Shown here piece by piece: positions 1-12,375 of a DNA stretch of 64,000 bases. A program made the translations under genes and the position numbers. Source of the DNA: Epiperipatus broadwayi. Taxonomy: Eukaryota; Onychophora; Udeonychophora; Euonychophora; Peripatidae. Position 1 is the stretch's first letter. Each line of letters starts with the position of its first letter. The notes beneath the pieces were generated by a model that was given only the letters and a program-made list of their open reading frames with translations, was not told the origin of the DNA and ran no database searches. The DNA lies in NCBI GenBank assembly GCA_028023455.1, contig JAQFVV010000144.1, positions 62,001-126,000 on the forward strand, read 5' to 3'.

Positions 1-1352
1 TTATCCTTCGGACCGAAATATGTAGGAGGAAGTTGGAGATCTCCTAAACTCGAACTAATAGCAGACATCGAAGCGAGTCTCATTAACAATATACAAAGAG
101 ATGCTATCATCACCGATATATCTAAATTATTAAATAATAATTTGGTTGATAAAGAAGGAAAAGCATGGAATAAAAGTATATTAAATACCAAACAATATTT
201 CAAAACACACAATATTACTTGTCTCAAAGAAGACAAAGGCAATCGTTTTGTTTTGCTAAATAACACAGACTATAAAAATAAAATGCACGACCAAATTAAA
301 ATATTAAAGTTGGTGCATGACAACTCTTTTAATATTAAACTAGATCGAGATAAATTTATTAACAATGTGCTTCGGACTTTCAAGGATAAAGGGATTACTA
401 AATCCAAATATTACAGGATTTACCCTTCTGCCACTAGACCCCCCCCCCGAATGTTTGCCAATTTAAAACTACATAAAACAGGCGAACCACTTAGATTGAT
501 GATGGATTTCGGTGGTGTGCATTATTTTGAAGCAGCCAAATTAATCAATCAATTACTTATATATTACCTTAATTTTGGCTCATACACGATAAACTCGTCT
601 CTCCAATTCATCTCCAAAATCAAAAATACTCAAATCTCTCAGACTTCAATTATGGCTACAATGGATGTGAAGGAACTATACAGATCAATTAATCGAAAAG
701 CATCTATCCAAATAGTACACGAAGAGCTACTGCGAGCACATTGCCCTAATGAAAGAGTTAAATTCATTATTGCTTTCCTGTCATGGCTTGATTCACATAT
801 ATTTACACTCTTTGAAAGCAAGTGGTACACAATGCAAGATGGATGGCCCATGGGCCTTCCTATCAGTGGTGTTTTATCTAGCATATATTTAAATAAATAC
901 GAGCTATCTATCCTTCCAAAATATCACAATATCAACCAAGACTTTACATATATTCGTTATGTAGACGATATCTTTATCATAACCTCTAAAGATAATACTT
1001 TAAATATACTACGTGATTTACAAAACTTAACCAAACTTTCATTCACCATCACATATGAAAATAATAAAGAACTTAAATATCTCGACCTCTCTTTATCGAG
1101 AAATCGCCACTTAATAGATTACAAAATGATTGTTAAACCATTTGAAATTCGCAGCTGTATCCACCCTACTCTAACTCACCTGCATCGCATAAATTTGCTG
1201 GCCTTAATGCATTTTTGTTTAGAAACTTTTATTTATGTAAATATGAAGCAGACAGGAAAGAAAACATAAACAACTATATTAAAGATCTATTAGCAGCAGG
1301 GTTCAAATTCAAAGCTATTAAAAATAAAATCATAAATTTAATAATACAATAA
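1..1352 (+). pseudogene. PLE reverse transcriptase region (N-terminal domain, fingers, palm, thumb)
   Basis: Frame 1 is open from base 1 to 1269. The N-terminal part includes LSFGPKYVGG and ELIADIEASL, the segment that precedes the RT in this family. MDVKELY (661-681) carries the first catalytic Asp of motif A, and YVDD (958-969) is the motif C catalytic pair. GWPMGLPISGVLSS just before them fits the strand-turn region of RT motif B. At the CCC run 1164-1166 one base appears to be missing: the family continues in frame 3 as NSPASHKFAGLNAF and KENINNYIKDLLAAGF, ending at TAA 1350-1352, whereas frame 1 runs on into unrelated residues. A C-run (about 439-448) within codons for PPP is a second place where a sequencing length error could hide. 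Called a pseudogene because of the frame break; a long-read error would change that. Confidence 0.9.
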
Positions 1353-1354
1353 AC

Positions 1355-1856
1355 AATAACGTACCTCGCACCAATCTACCTAGAATAACAATCCCCTACA
1401 TTCCTAAAATATCTAACAAACTAATGAAAGCATTAAACGATAAATTTAACATAGCAGTTAGAACTCCACCTAATTCTAATAGATTGCTTAACAACTCTAA
1501 AGACCACATTGATCGATCGTTCACCCCACACGTGGTGTACTCTATTGCCTGCCCTCAGGCTGGATGCCATGCCTGCTATATATTATGGTGAAACGAAAGC
1601 TACAATCAATACTAGACTGGGTCAACATATTTACACATTTAACAGAGCTCAGAAAAACAGCAACACGTCCTCTGTATTCTTGGAGCATGCTAAACAATCT
1701 GGACACAACTTCACACCCGCCAATCCCATAATATTGTGCTCAGAATCAAATGATCACAAAAGAAAAATAAAGGAGGCATTTTACATCAATGGAAACATCC
1801 ATGCCATTAATAGAAAGGATACTTGCTTCGAGATCTCGAAGAAATGGGCTACGTAA
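1355..1856 (+). pseudogene. PLE linker and GIY-YIG endonuclease domain
   Basis: Frame 2 is open from about 1355 and reads NNVPRTNLPRITIPYIP, then HVVYSIACPQAGCHAC, the Cys-containing linker before the endonuclease. It stops at TGA near 1590. The domain itself continues in frame 3: YYGET (1581-1595) replaces the classical GIY-YIG strand, TRLGQH (1611-1628) supplies the conserved Arg, and KEAF (Glu at 1773-1775) supplies the likely metal-binding Glu. A one-base slip in the TATATAT tract at about 1575-1584 explains the jump. In this family the nuclease nicks target DNA to prime reverse transcription. Similar residues recur in the fragment at 32790-33120, so both belong to related lineages. Confidence 0.88.
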
Positions 1857-2944
1857 TACTAGCTTATTTGAATATTTGTATTTGCATATTTTATTATACA
1901 TTTTATGAAGGCTATGAATATGAGGCATGGATCCTCGAAAACGTTAAGCCGATAAACTTTAATACTAATTAATATCTTCTCTAATTAACAATTATATATT
2001 TTACATATACTGAGAAGTAAAGCTATATTTTAATGATGAATGTGTTCTTAGTCAGTAGTCCATTTATGAACTAAAGAATTGTGGATAAATTGGAATTCAA
2101 AAAAATTACTGACATATTATTGCTAAATTAAGGAAAATCAAAACTTATAAGAAGAGCAACCAAATCTTAAAGGATTTATTTTGCAAGAGATTTCTTTGTT
2201 GTCTATCACAAAAATATTTTTCAAAATTGTACTAAGCATACTGATAAAAAGCAGTAATAGAATGGTAAGATCTCATTTAAATTTAAATTATAATTCTGAG
2301 ATTTTTTTAATAATCAAAGCAATTAAAATAGTTTTTTATGATAATATTAATTTTGATAAGAAAAGTGATAATTAACAAATTCTCCAATTTCTGTTATCTT
2401 TTTTAAAAAATAAACAAAAAATAGCTTTGGTCTCTATCTTTTGTCTAAGTGATGACAAAGTATTTCTCAACCTACCCCCCCCCCCCCAAAAAAAAAAAAA
2501 AATTAAAATAAGATCAAAACTTTTGACTTTTCAACATTCAGGTGAATAATATTTTATTTTTGCATCTTTTAACAATGAAATAATAAACATAGAAATGCAA
2601 GCACATTAATGAGAATGATTGTTATTGTACTGTTTTCTGTAGCAGTATGATTGTGCAACTCGAGAAAGAATGTTCAGCATGTGAAGGTAAGCAACACCAT
2701 TACAATACACAATAACTAGTGTGCTGTTTTGGTCAGTTATAACAATTATGTTTATCTAAGGCTAAGCAGGTTACATCTTTAAAAAAAATTATCTGTAAAC
2801 TTATTCCGGTCTGCAAAATCTTATCCTTATTTTTGCCAGTCTGCAGGTGTAAAAAGGTTGAAGACTACTGTGCTAGAACAATATAACAAGGAAGACAAAA
2901 GTATTATCTTGAAATATGGTTTATACCATGAGATGAATCTGATA
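1857..2944. other. Non-coding AT-rich DNA with a C/A homopolymer pair and a hAT-like end
   Basis: No credible gene. Contains a run of C immediately followed by a run of A near 2475-2502. At 2851-2870 AAAAAGGTTGAAGACTACTG read on the minus strand begins CAGTAGTCTTCAACC, which resembles the CAGTGGTTCTCAACC-type termini of some hAT transposons. The matching other end was not found, so this is only a possible solo end. Confidence 0.4.
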
Positions 2945-2945
2945 C

Positions 2946-3045
2946 TTTTTTTTAAGTGTCATAGCATCGGCTGGGACGTGAACCTGCAACCCGGGCAACT
3001 GCCTGCAAGTGCAAGGCAGTCGCACTGACCTCTCAATGTTCAAAC
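2946..3045 (-). mobile_element. tRNA-type SINE, family A, copy 1
   Basis: Read on the minus strand: TTGAGAGGTCAGTGCGACTG, then GGTTCACGTCCCAGCC, then GATGCTATGACA and an A-tail (poly-T at 2946-2953 on the plus strand). GGTTCACGTCC is a good RNA polymerase III B box. The copy at 27221-27330 shares the CGTCCCAGCCGATGCTATGACA tail. No clear target duplication was found here, so this copy is older or truncated. Confidence 0.75.
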
Positions 3046-3700
3046 ATTATGAAAAGGCTGCCCAAATGATATTTTTACTGGTATGTTTTACAAATTGGTA
3101 ATAGATCATCTTCTTTTGGAGATTGTTGGTTAATTCTGAACCTATAAGTGTAAATGACAAACTTTTCATCAGACAATTTTTTTGCCTGAGATACTAGTAT
3201 TTCTGCACTTAAGAATCATCTAGGAAAAATAGAGGCCTTGATGTGGTAGTTCAGTCCTAAATATTTTACTTTTATAAATAAATGTTTTTTTAAATTTTTA
3301 TGTGTGCTGATTTTTTTTTTTTTTGTGGGTGTGTTTTACTTTTAGTGGTTGTAAATTATTTGTAATACATTGGCTCTGCTAGTAAGCTGATTCCAAAAAA
3401 TTCCTTCTGACTAGAGTCAAAAGTCTGATTCTTTTTCTCGAAATATTAAACAGTTTAGAAATTTTGGGTACAAACATTTCATCAAAGTAAACCTAATAAT
3501 TTGATCTCTTTAAAACTTAGATTTGATGGATATATTGCCAGGTCATAATTTAAATATTTTCTTATATACCAAATATTATTTACCAGTCCTTGGTATTCTC
3601 TGTGCAAAAAAAAAAAAAATGTTTCTTTAATATGTATTTTTATTTTTGGATTACATAGTAGTACAAGAAATATATTTAAAGATTATGTAATTCTAATAAT
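3046..3700. other. Non-coding AT-rich DNA
   Basis: Poly-T (about 3309-3324) and poly-A (about 3606-3619) runs. No exon-like segment or repeat family recognised. Confidence 0.5.
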
Positions 3701-3707
3701 TCTATGA

Positions 3708-3925
3708 ATCATCATCATCATCATCAACCATTATCAATCCACTGCAGGATGAAGGTCTCTCCAAGTTTAATCCATCTTCTCCGATCTTTAGCTTCTCTTC
3801 TCCACAACACTCCTGCACATTTTCTTATTTCATCCATCCATCTCACTTGTGGTCTCTTTCTGGGTCTTTTACAATCTCTTGGAATCCAGTTTAAAATTTC
3901 AATTATCCATCTATTATCTATGAAT
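3708..3925 (-). mobile_element. RTE-type LINE 3' end, copy 1
   Basis: The plus strand begins with an (ATC)n tract, then CAACCATTATCAATCCACTG and CAGGATGAAGGTCTCTCCAAG. This is the reverse of the end of an RTE-clade reverse transcriptase, whose C-terminus reads like W-x-DLHPAVD followed by a 3' ATG/ATC microsatellite. The plus-strand MNHHHHH reading that starts here is only the microsatellite. The fragment is the 5'-truncated insert typical of LINEs. It aligns by eye with the segments near 10.8, 19.5 and 38.1 kb and is the least decayed of the four at its 3' end. Confidence 0.8.
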
Positions 3926-4320
3926 ACACAGTTAAATATGTAAACAGTAATAAAATTCTTATTTCTCTTAAATGGTTAATTATTGTTTTTAAAGGTCTGT
4001 ATTTATAAAGTTAAAATAATTTATAATGATGAATTCAACTAAGTATAGCATTCTTTTTTTTTTTTTTTTTTAAAAAGTTCAAATCTAGAATAGAAAAATG
4101 TTGCAAATGAAAAATTAGTAGCATTTTATTATAAACAAGCAGTTCAAGAAAACGTTATACTAAAATTAAAACTTATTGTAAAATGCTAAGATAATTCATT
4201 AGAATTCAACCTAAACATAATAATTAAAAATGGAAACAGATTTTTATTAGTATATAATATCAATCAAAATAGATAAAATAATTATATATACATAATATTT
4301 AAATACAAGTATATTGTCTG
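3926..4320. other. Non-coding AT-rich DNA
   Basis: Contains a poly-T run near 4052-4070. Nothing else recognised. Confidence 0.5.
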
Positions 4321-4321
4321 T

Positions 4322-4520
4322 ACTGAACTTAATATAATTAGAAGGGATTTGAACTCAGGATTTCAAGCTCCTGCAGCTATTCACTCCACCTTATACAACC
4401 GATACACATAACCACTAACATGTGAAAAAGATAAATGATGTCCAGAATATTTATTTCATGCTGAACCAGCTCTCATCAGTAGATCCAGATCATTATCTGT
4501 CACACACACATATATATATA
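4322..4520 (-). mobile_element. B-box SINE-like repeat, family B, copy 1
   Basis: On the minus strand: GATAATGATCTGGATCTACT, then GCTGGTTCAGCATGAAATAA, CATTTATCTTTTTCACATGT and finally CCTGAGTTCAAATCCC, an RNA polymerase III B box. The same order of blocks occurs on the plus strand at 38235-38460 and 46095-46302. A (TA/CA) microsatellite (4501-4522) lies at its 5' side, as in the copy at 38 kb. Probably a tRNA-related SINE of about 200 bp. Confidence 0.75.
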
Positions 4521-6504
4521 TAATCAGTATTCGATTTATATTAAGATGACAATTCCTTTAACCTTAATGGGCAAGCAATCCTAAGTTCAAATTCCTCTAT
4601 TTACTATAGTAAGCATACAGTATACAGAATGAATAGGTCAACGCATCTTAATCGTTAATATTTTTCTTTGACGTTTGATTATTTAATTATTTTTTCAGTG
4701 TTTCATCTGATTAAACTATAAAGAGAGCTAAAACTATAAGCAAAATATTATTAATATAATGCATTGGTAATTTTAAAGTGCTTGAAAAGTATTATTATTT
4801 TATTAGGCAAGAAAACACTACGAAAAAAATGTATATTTAATAGAATGGCATAATAAAAGTAAATATTTTAAAAATTATATAATATAATTTATATAGAAGC
4901 TTTAAAATTTTATTTCTGTATTGTCAATGAAATGATAATTTGTTAAGAAAACTCCTGAATATTAGAGTGAATAAGTCATATACTGAATAGTTCAAAATTG
5001 TTCAAGATAATGAGTAAATTTCCTTTTTTTAAACTGATATGCAAGTTCAATATTCTATAAAAATATTTCTATATTTACTTATATGATATATATAGTATTA
5101 GGTATATTTGCAGATGGAGTTAAGAAAAGAAATATTAATTAACTTTTATAATATTAATTGTTATACCACTTTATATATCTACCTTGGTAGTCTATTGACA
5201 GTATTTATAAAGCAATGGAATTTATTAGCATAATCTGATGAGTTATTTGTAATTTCATTTTATATTTTGAGCTTTCAACATTGCCCTCATATGTGACATT
5301 TATTTTATCAAATGAGTCAACTGATATGCATTGGGATTTTTGATTTGAGTCATAATTAATTTTGATGTTCATATATCTGGACTGTTAGCATAAATTTGTA
5401 CCAGCTTTCATCATTAAATTTAATTGCATTGTATTTGTTTCTGATAAACATCTGAAGCAGACTGAATAAATTATCTGAGTAGTAATGTGTGAATAAGCAG
5501 TATAAAATATAAATCTTATTAGTTTTAAGTGGATTATCTCATGATGATTTTTGTTTAATGGATAATTGACATATGAGTTCTAGAATTAAATTTGTATTAG
5601 GAAATGTTGCAATGGTGAAGATTAAAGAGGAATTTCAGATGGGGCTGAGATATTATGTTTTGTTGTTGAATATATTTATGATTTTATGACAGGTAATATA
5701 TATATAGAATAATCCCAGTGCATAACGCTATACTGAAATAAATATACAAATATTTAATGCTTAATATATATATATATATTGTGACAGTCAGTCTTAAATG
5801 ACTGGCACAAAAATGGCTGCAAGCATAGTTGCAGTCTGAATAAACATATATATATATATAAAAGAAATAATAAAAGGTTGGCCTGTGTAAGTATACTTTC
5901 TCTTCGTTTGCACACGTAAGATGTTTTAAATTAAAAAAGATAAATGGTGACGATACATTTTAAATGTACAATCATATACATTTAAAGTGAAATGTATATA
6001 TATTTTTTCTGTTTTAATAAATGTATCATTTTGATATGGTGGAAGGGATATAAAATTATACTGGGAAAGTTAAATGTAAACAACCCAGCAACTAAATATA
6101 TTTTCTTTTTAAATTATCAAGTTTCGATGTATATTTTAATTTTTGGATTACGTGTTGAAAGTAAATTTATGTATAAAATTTTTAAAATAATGTTAACCTT
6201 GTTACAACACGTAATCTTTATAAAATTTTTGTTTTCTTTGTTAATTATGGTTTTAATGACCACAGGCAAGCCAGTGATTTCTCTCTTTTGTTATAGTATT
6301 TTTTTAGAGAAAATTGTAAAAGCATATGAATAGTCATTTGACTTGACACCTGCAGATTAAAAATTAATTAAAACATGGGATAGGAATGTGAATCACTAAT
6401 GGTCTAAAATAAAATTCTTAAACAGATTTAAAAAGATAAGAAAAGTTTTGATAGAACAAATGTAGTTTAATTAAACTAATTAAAAAAATCGAAAACAGCA
6501 ATAG
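4521..6504. other. Non-coding AT-rich DNA with two adjacent short hairpins
   Basis: No gene. Several (TA)n tracts (5768-5780, 5846-5860). At 5804-5860 two 6-bp hairpins sit side by side: CAGTCA...TGACTG and CTGCAA...TTGCAG, followed by (AT)n. The plus-strand reading frame at 5992-6333 is hydrophobic, low in complexity and unlike any family I know. Confidence 0.45.
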
Positions 6505-7265
6505 TTTGTAGAGGGGACCCGGTAATGAGGGGGATTTTATGTATGTGCTGATCAGGTGATATAGGGGATTGTAAATTGATTAATTCGTCAGGTCAGGAGA
6601 TTGAATTGAGTTGAAGGACAGTGAGTTCAACGCGTGCAGTAAAAACTGATTGACTTATTTTCGCCGATGATCGGTTAACAAAGAATATATAATTGACAGT
6701 AAAAATTCAAAGTCAGTGCAAGCTGTAAATATGCTTAATCCGCAGAAATAAAAAAAAGAAAACCTGCAAATAGAAATCTAGAGAGGAATCGGGAATGTGA
6801 CCAGAAAAAGTTTGCTGAAAGAAATAGATTCTTTATGCTGCAGAAAGAAATAGATTCGATAAAAAGATATCGCAAGTTATTGAAAGAATTAATATAATAA
6901 TTTCAACGAGACATACAACCTTAACATGGATCCATTTGAAGTAGAAATCAAAGACTTCTAACCACAGTCAAATCACTTATATCCGAAGTGCAGCACAAAC
7001 ATGGAAAGAATGAAATCAAGAATGAATAATATTGCCCCAGCAAACATGGAGTAGAGAACCCGCTTCGGTGCATTCGCACTACTCAAGACCTATGTAACCA
7101 CCAAGTTATGTGACTCTCTGTCCATTCGAGAATGTAGCTGCCTATGAATTATTCTGCCTGCCATCCATAGAAGAGACCCCTTCAGTTGCCTGTTCAAGAT
7201 GTATATATCTCCTTCCGAAGCCCTCAGCTCGGAAGAAAATGAAGTCTATGGGAAGTAAAACCCCT
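6505..7265. other. Island of balanced base composition; possible dead LTR-retrotransposon leader and gag
   Basis: This block is clearly less AT-rich and less simple than its flanks and contains several CpG. A short plus-strand reading starts with ATG near 6925 (MDPFEVEIKDF) and stops at once. Other frames give short open pieces such as ECSCL and SSALSSEENEVYGK. It resembles the leader and start of gag in a decayed LTR element, but no protein motif proves that. Could equally be another type of transposon. Confidence 0.3.
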
Positions 7266-8700
7266 TATATTTCTAAATATAATTATTTTTTTTTTGTGTG
7301 TGTGTGATTTAAATATTTTTACAAATGATTTTTTTTTTTTATTGTTATAACTATTATTAGATGGTGAAAATTTACGTAATCTTTTATATGTATTTGACCA
7401 ATGATTTTATTATTATTATTATTTCTATACGTGATTCAATAGATTTTATTACCAAGATCAATTTTAGTATATTATGAATGATTTAAGGGAGGTAGATTAC
7501 TCGTAAAGTTAGATACACACAAGTGGGAGGCATTAGCCTGGTTGCCCATTTTAGTTTTATTTTATTACATAAATATCCACTACGGGCAGGATAAATGTAC
7601 AGACAATAACTGTTCTTTCTTTAAGAATGTATCATATAAAGAAACGGGCCATTAAATCTACCTTCCCAGATAGTTGAAAGGCTATGGAGTGAGTGCGTTC
7701 ATTTATAAATAACTCTATCTTTTCAATCCGCCACATGCAGGATTCAATACGTTATAATCTACTGCAAATTCATTTCAATTAGTATAAATTTATTCCATCC
7801 GCTACGTGCAGGATAATAATAATAATAGTAAAAAAATAAGGGAATAAATAAGTCTATTAGTTCCTTGTTTGGATGATTCGCTACTGGCAGGATCGATTGA
7901 GGAACTCTCTTATCCAAATATAAATTGTGGTTGAATAATAATACCAAATAATAAATCTTTATTAGAGTAAGAAAAAGACAGAGGGTTACTTAATGAAACA
8001 CGTATCTACCATGGATTGTACATATATTGAAATCACGTATAGAATATATCCTATCAAATGCTGTAGAGTGTGCAAGGGAAGATGAAATTTAGATCATTCT
8101 ATCTCATGGGGTAAATATTTAATGATTTTAAATTGGGGTTTTTGATTAAAATTTCATAGTGTGTTTCGTATTTATATATTTCTGTTGTTATTTATTTGTA
8201 ATATTATAAAATTAAGGGCTAAATAAATGCGGAGATAAAATATTAAAATTTCAATGTTGTGCTGTGTAATTAGTTAAGATTTTATCGTTTATCCTCCTTT
8301 ATTAGCTAAGCAACAAACCAATTTCCCAAGATAAAGAGTAGATGAGCTAGCCTGGGATTAATCTCTATTGGGACATAGAGTAATTCGTTAGAATATCCAT
8401 CTTTCTAGTGATGTATTAAGTAAAGCATCTATATTATTGATTTTATTAAGTCAAAAAGGGACTAACCCTTATCTAAATTATGCAGTCATATCCCTCTGGG
8501 GAGGGAGCAATCTTTTCTCAGAGGTGGCGCATAAAGGTCTTGGTGAACCGGATCTTTCAAAGGTATGAGTGTAGTAATTTACTTTTATGATGAAATTCCA
8601 GAGAATAATAAATGATGGTGTCTAACTGAATACCTACAATCATTGCTCTGTTACATAACACGCATTCCATGCTCAATGTGTGTAGATATAAGTAAGAGGC
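7266..8700. other. Non-coding DNA with a cluster of four 18-bp motifs
   Basis: Four related copies of ATCCGCTACGTGCAGGAT start at 7575, 7726, 7797 and 7876, all on the plus strand. Between them lie ordinary AT-rich sequence and an ATA/ATT microsatellite. Further right, 8466-8570 is less AT-rich and includes CCCTCTGGGGAGGGAG. The unit is too irregular to be a satellite and its role is unknown; it may be a repeated leader or LTR segment. Confidence 0.5.
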
Positions 8701-10790
8701 ATAAACGGACCGGTACAATATATATATATATATATTATTGCTGTTTATAGCTTTTAATTTTTAAAGAAAGATGGAGTAAGAGGTCATCTAAACTTTTAAC
8801 ATTATAAATCATCCAATAAATCCCAACTAGTATGATGTAACTCTAGAGAAAAAAGTGTATTTGGAATAGAGAAACTAAATTTGTAGACTGATAAATGATG
8901 GCTTTCATCTGAAATATGGAGTATTAAATATAGACATGAAAGTTTATATGAAGTGGAAGGCTTTGAACATTCCAGATTCATATTGCCATTTGACAAGAAA
9001 TGGAAGTATTCATTGATAGTATAAAACAACCCAAATTTTAAGCATTTTAATATTTATGAACATATTAGATAGATACAGCTTGAGAGAACAATAAGGATAG
9101 CATTAAAAACATTGGTTCTGGTAATTTGCACAACTAGAATAAGAGGATTACTATGATCCTATCAAGTAATCTTTCAAAATTTTTCCCATTTGGTGATTTA
9201 TCATGATTTTATATATATTAAATCTGATTTCCTAAGAAAGATATTAGAAGTACTTGGAAGAAGGATTTTTTCTTTAAAGTTATTTGCCTAATGAAATTTA
9301 ACAAGTCAAAATGTTGAGCCTATTTTCAGTGAGCATTGGTTTAAACTGTCCATAATAACCTATATTCTGATTTGGAGTATATAGAAAGTAATCTAAATAC
9401 ATTGACATATCCAAGTTGGAATGGTAAAAATTCATTTGTGGCAATCCATAACCTTTTTGTAAAATGGATTAACACTAATCACACACAAAACAGTGACAAG
9501 TATTGATGGATATTTTTTCTGAGTGTAGATGAGATAAACAAGTTGGTAAAATTTTTTAGCATAATTATATGGTTGAATGAGTCATTCTATAATAATAGAA
9601 ATAAGTAGGTGAACTGAGGAATAATTTGTGGCAAATATTCTGATAAAAGTTTGAATTCCAATATAAAACATGGTTTTGCATTTAATATTTTGATCTACAA
9701 TTTAGGCAATAAGTTTTGTTCAATATACATAAAACAATGTTTTTTTTTTACCACCTAGATGGTTAAAATTGTCTTATATTTTATTATAATGTTTTTCTTC
9801 ATAGTAAATCGAAAGATTTCACATTTATTTATATATAATATTTAGTGAATTAAATGTGAAGGTGTTTTAAGCTTCACACTCTTAGTTTAGAATGATTGTG
9901 TCTGACTTATTTATATATAAAATTTAAGTAGAGAGGAAGGTGGTTCCATCTTTTTCTCGTATTTCTGGCTTGTGTTTTTGAATTGAGAGTTCTATGTGCA
10001 GTCATTATTACATGTGATTGGCTGTCACATAAGCATTTTTAAGGTGCATCGGTCAGAGGTTTCAGCCTTTCAAGTTATTATATTGGTTGGAGTATTGAAG
10101 CAGTTACACTTAGAATAATTGTCATAGTTTTCAAAAGTAATTGGGCAAAGTTCTTTTGATGTGAGATTTAAACCTGATTAATTTTAACATAACATTGATA
10201 TTGAAAATGTTAAAGTGATTCTTTTCTATAAACAGTTAATGGTAATAGATTTGAAATAATAGAATTATTATATAATATAATATTTTTAATACACTAAATA
10301 GAATGGAGTTAGGAAGAATACCACATTTTCCTGAAATTTATAAATTTTGTAAACATTTCACTCATTTGAAAGTAGAGTTGAGATTCAAATGTCTCTTTAC
10401 TTTAATATGTAAGAGAAATATCAAGAGAAGCTTCAAACATTCTTGATATGATATAATAAATGTGCGTTAGCCAACAATTTTAACTCTGTTTGACATTGTA
10501 AATAATTTTAGTTATTCAGATCAGAATTTGAAGTTATTTTTCTATTCCAAGAACTGTATCCTGATTTTTGGAATTTACATGTATTTAACTATGTGACTTA
10601 GTTATAATAAATATTCAGATAAAGTAATGCTTTTTTTTTAAAACCAAAGATGGAAAACAGGAACATGGCAAATTATAAAATGATTTATCAAAGCAAAAGA
10701 TTGAAAAGTCCTGAGAAATCTTTTATTATAGAACATTTTCTGTTACTTTAATTGAATTATGCCCCTCATTGATATAAAATTTAGATTATA
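8701..10790. other. Non-coding AT-rich DNA
   Basis: Contains a (TA)n tract at about 8717-8736. Short open frames on either strand have no recognisable motif. No repeat family was identified by eye. Confidence 0.45.
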
Positions 10791-10794
10791 ATTT

Positions 10795-11115
10795 TCAATT
10801 ATTATCGATTTCACTGCAGGGTGGAGGTATTTTCAATTTTCAATTGGTTTTTCTGACCCATAGCCTTTTTTTTTCATATTTCTTCAGCAAGCTTTTTTGT
10901 CTAATTCATCCATTTCACACACAATTTGTTTCTATGTTGCTTAGAATTACTTAATATTTTAACTGTCCATCTACTGTTACATCTTGTATTTTCTAGAAAT
11001 ATATCCAACCTAGCTCCGTTTTAACCTCTTAACTTTTTCAATGATGTCAGTAATGTCTGTTCTATCACCTATATGTTTTTCTTTTGATTCCTTTTTGTTA
11101 CTTCCATTGAACATC
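10795..11115 (-). mobile_element. RTE-type LINE 3' end, copy 2 (longer, decayed)
   Basis: ATTATCGATTTCACTGCAGG followed by a GGTGGAGGTATTTTCAATTT block is the diverged reverse of the RTE C-terminus. CATCCATTTCACACACAATT and TTTAACTGTCCATCTACTGT match the same positions at 3830-3920. The next 120 bases (CTCTTAACTTTTTCAATGAT and on) correspond to the preceding part of the RTE C-terminal region, so this copy extends further 5' than copy 1. It is full of substitutions and has no open frame. Confidence 0.65.
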
Positions 11116-12023
11116 TCTTGATTATTAAACTCATCATCTTTGAGCCATCATTAAATTCTATGCATAAATTCTAGCTTAAATTTATTGGAATATTTTTGAA
11201 AATTAAGGATTTAAATTGTTAATACTATCTTTTTGTAAGAAATAACTTGTATTTTTCTAGATTTGTATTAATGGATACTTTACATATTTAACCCAAAATT
11301 ACTTGATTTTCAAAACTAACTATAATAATAAGAGCATTTCTTTTCTTTATACTTTAATAATATCATCTATATAAGTAGATTGGCTTCAAAACCTCAGAGA
11401 TTTTTGAACTACAAACTAAAACTTGATAATAAAAAAGGAGTCAAATATGGCTGTAAGATTATAATTGCATTGGTTTCAGCATTGAATTCCAAGTTTTTGT
11501 TGATAAAACTAAAAATCAGAAATTGATCCAGAGATGGGGATTATTAAATTTCACTACCACCGCAGAGAGAAAAAATGATCATTATTAGTCTGTAACCATT
11601 TCCTGTACTGAATCCATTAAGTATATTATAATTTTGAAATGCATATTTTCTTTTGGGCAAAATATAATTCAACTTTGCCATGGCATCAAATAGACTGCTT
11701 TGTGTTAATTTTCCATTTTGGATTTCTCTTAAGAAAGAAGTTTATATTATAATTTTTTCTTTAACTTTGAAAATTTTATAGGACTATGCCCTCTTTTATT
11801 TCTGTTTTCATAATCAAATTTAGGCGCAAAATACTTTCACATTTAAATCATTTTAAAATTCTAGCAATGACATTTTCCATAGTAATATAAAAATGTTGTT
11901 TCGTTTGATTAAAAGTATTCTATATATTTGTATTAAGTCCTTAATTTTTTCATTATGATGATAACTTATTGGTGTATAAACCTGAATTATCTGCATTTGA
12001 TTATTTTTATTATATTGAATTAT
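11116..12023. other. Non-coding AT-rich DNA
   Basis: No gene, repeat family or regulatory element recognised. Confidence 0.45.
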
Positions 12024-12135
12024 TAATTTTGTCATTTTCTCAGATATATTATTAATCTGCTCAGTATTGTTCTTACATAATAATTTTGTCATTTTCTCAG
12101 ATATATTATTAATCTGCTCAGTATTGTTCTTACAT
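12024..12135 (+). repeat. 57-bp tandem duplication, two copies
   Basis: The segment starting TAATTTTGTCATTTTCTCAG at 12024 is repeated from 12081 with no difference up to TTACAT at 12135. Identity implies a recent event. A minus-strand reading across it (11853-12092) includes part of the duplication and is not a convincing gene. Confidence 0.93.
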
Positions 12136-12375
12136 TTTTTTTATATTTATAATGAATCTGATTCTATTTGTATTTTATAATAAAATATATATTTTCAACA
12201 TTTTAAATTAATTACATTTTCCTTTTTTTTTTTCTAATTTCATAAACCAACATTATCTCATTTAATACAAGTCAATTATTTTTTCAATTCATACATAGTA
12301 CCATCAAGATTTTATGATTCTTAGATCCTTGACTGGTGATTTTACAACATACAAAATGTGAGGCTATATATATAT

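Larger units (their letters stand above)
1..1856 (+). mobile_element. Penelope-like retroelement, 5'-truncated by the window edge and frame-broken
   Basis: One element can be followed across three reading frames: an open frame from base 1, then an RT thumb-like tail, then a linker, then a GIY-YIG endonuclease ending at TAA 1854-1856. RT followed by GIY-YIG in this order is the hallmark of Penelope-like elements, which reverse-transcribe their RNA at a nick made by their own endonuclease. The frame switches from 1 to 3 near 1164, 3 to 2 near 1350 and 2 to 3 near 1580, so this copy is unlikely to make full protein unless the breaks are assembly errors. The ORF is already open at base 1, so the N-terminus and 5' terminal repeat lie outside the window. 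No 3' terminal repeat is obvious in 1857-2100. Family assignment is secure; activity is doubtful. Confidence 0.93.

Noticed and set aside
3704-3943. Protein starting with a His run (MNHHHHH)
   Set aside because: The His codons are the (ATC)n tail of an RTE LINE read on the wrong strand.
5992-6333. 113-codon hydrophobic plus-strand reading
   Set aside because: Composition is what AT-rich DNA gives by chance; no motif, no splice context.
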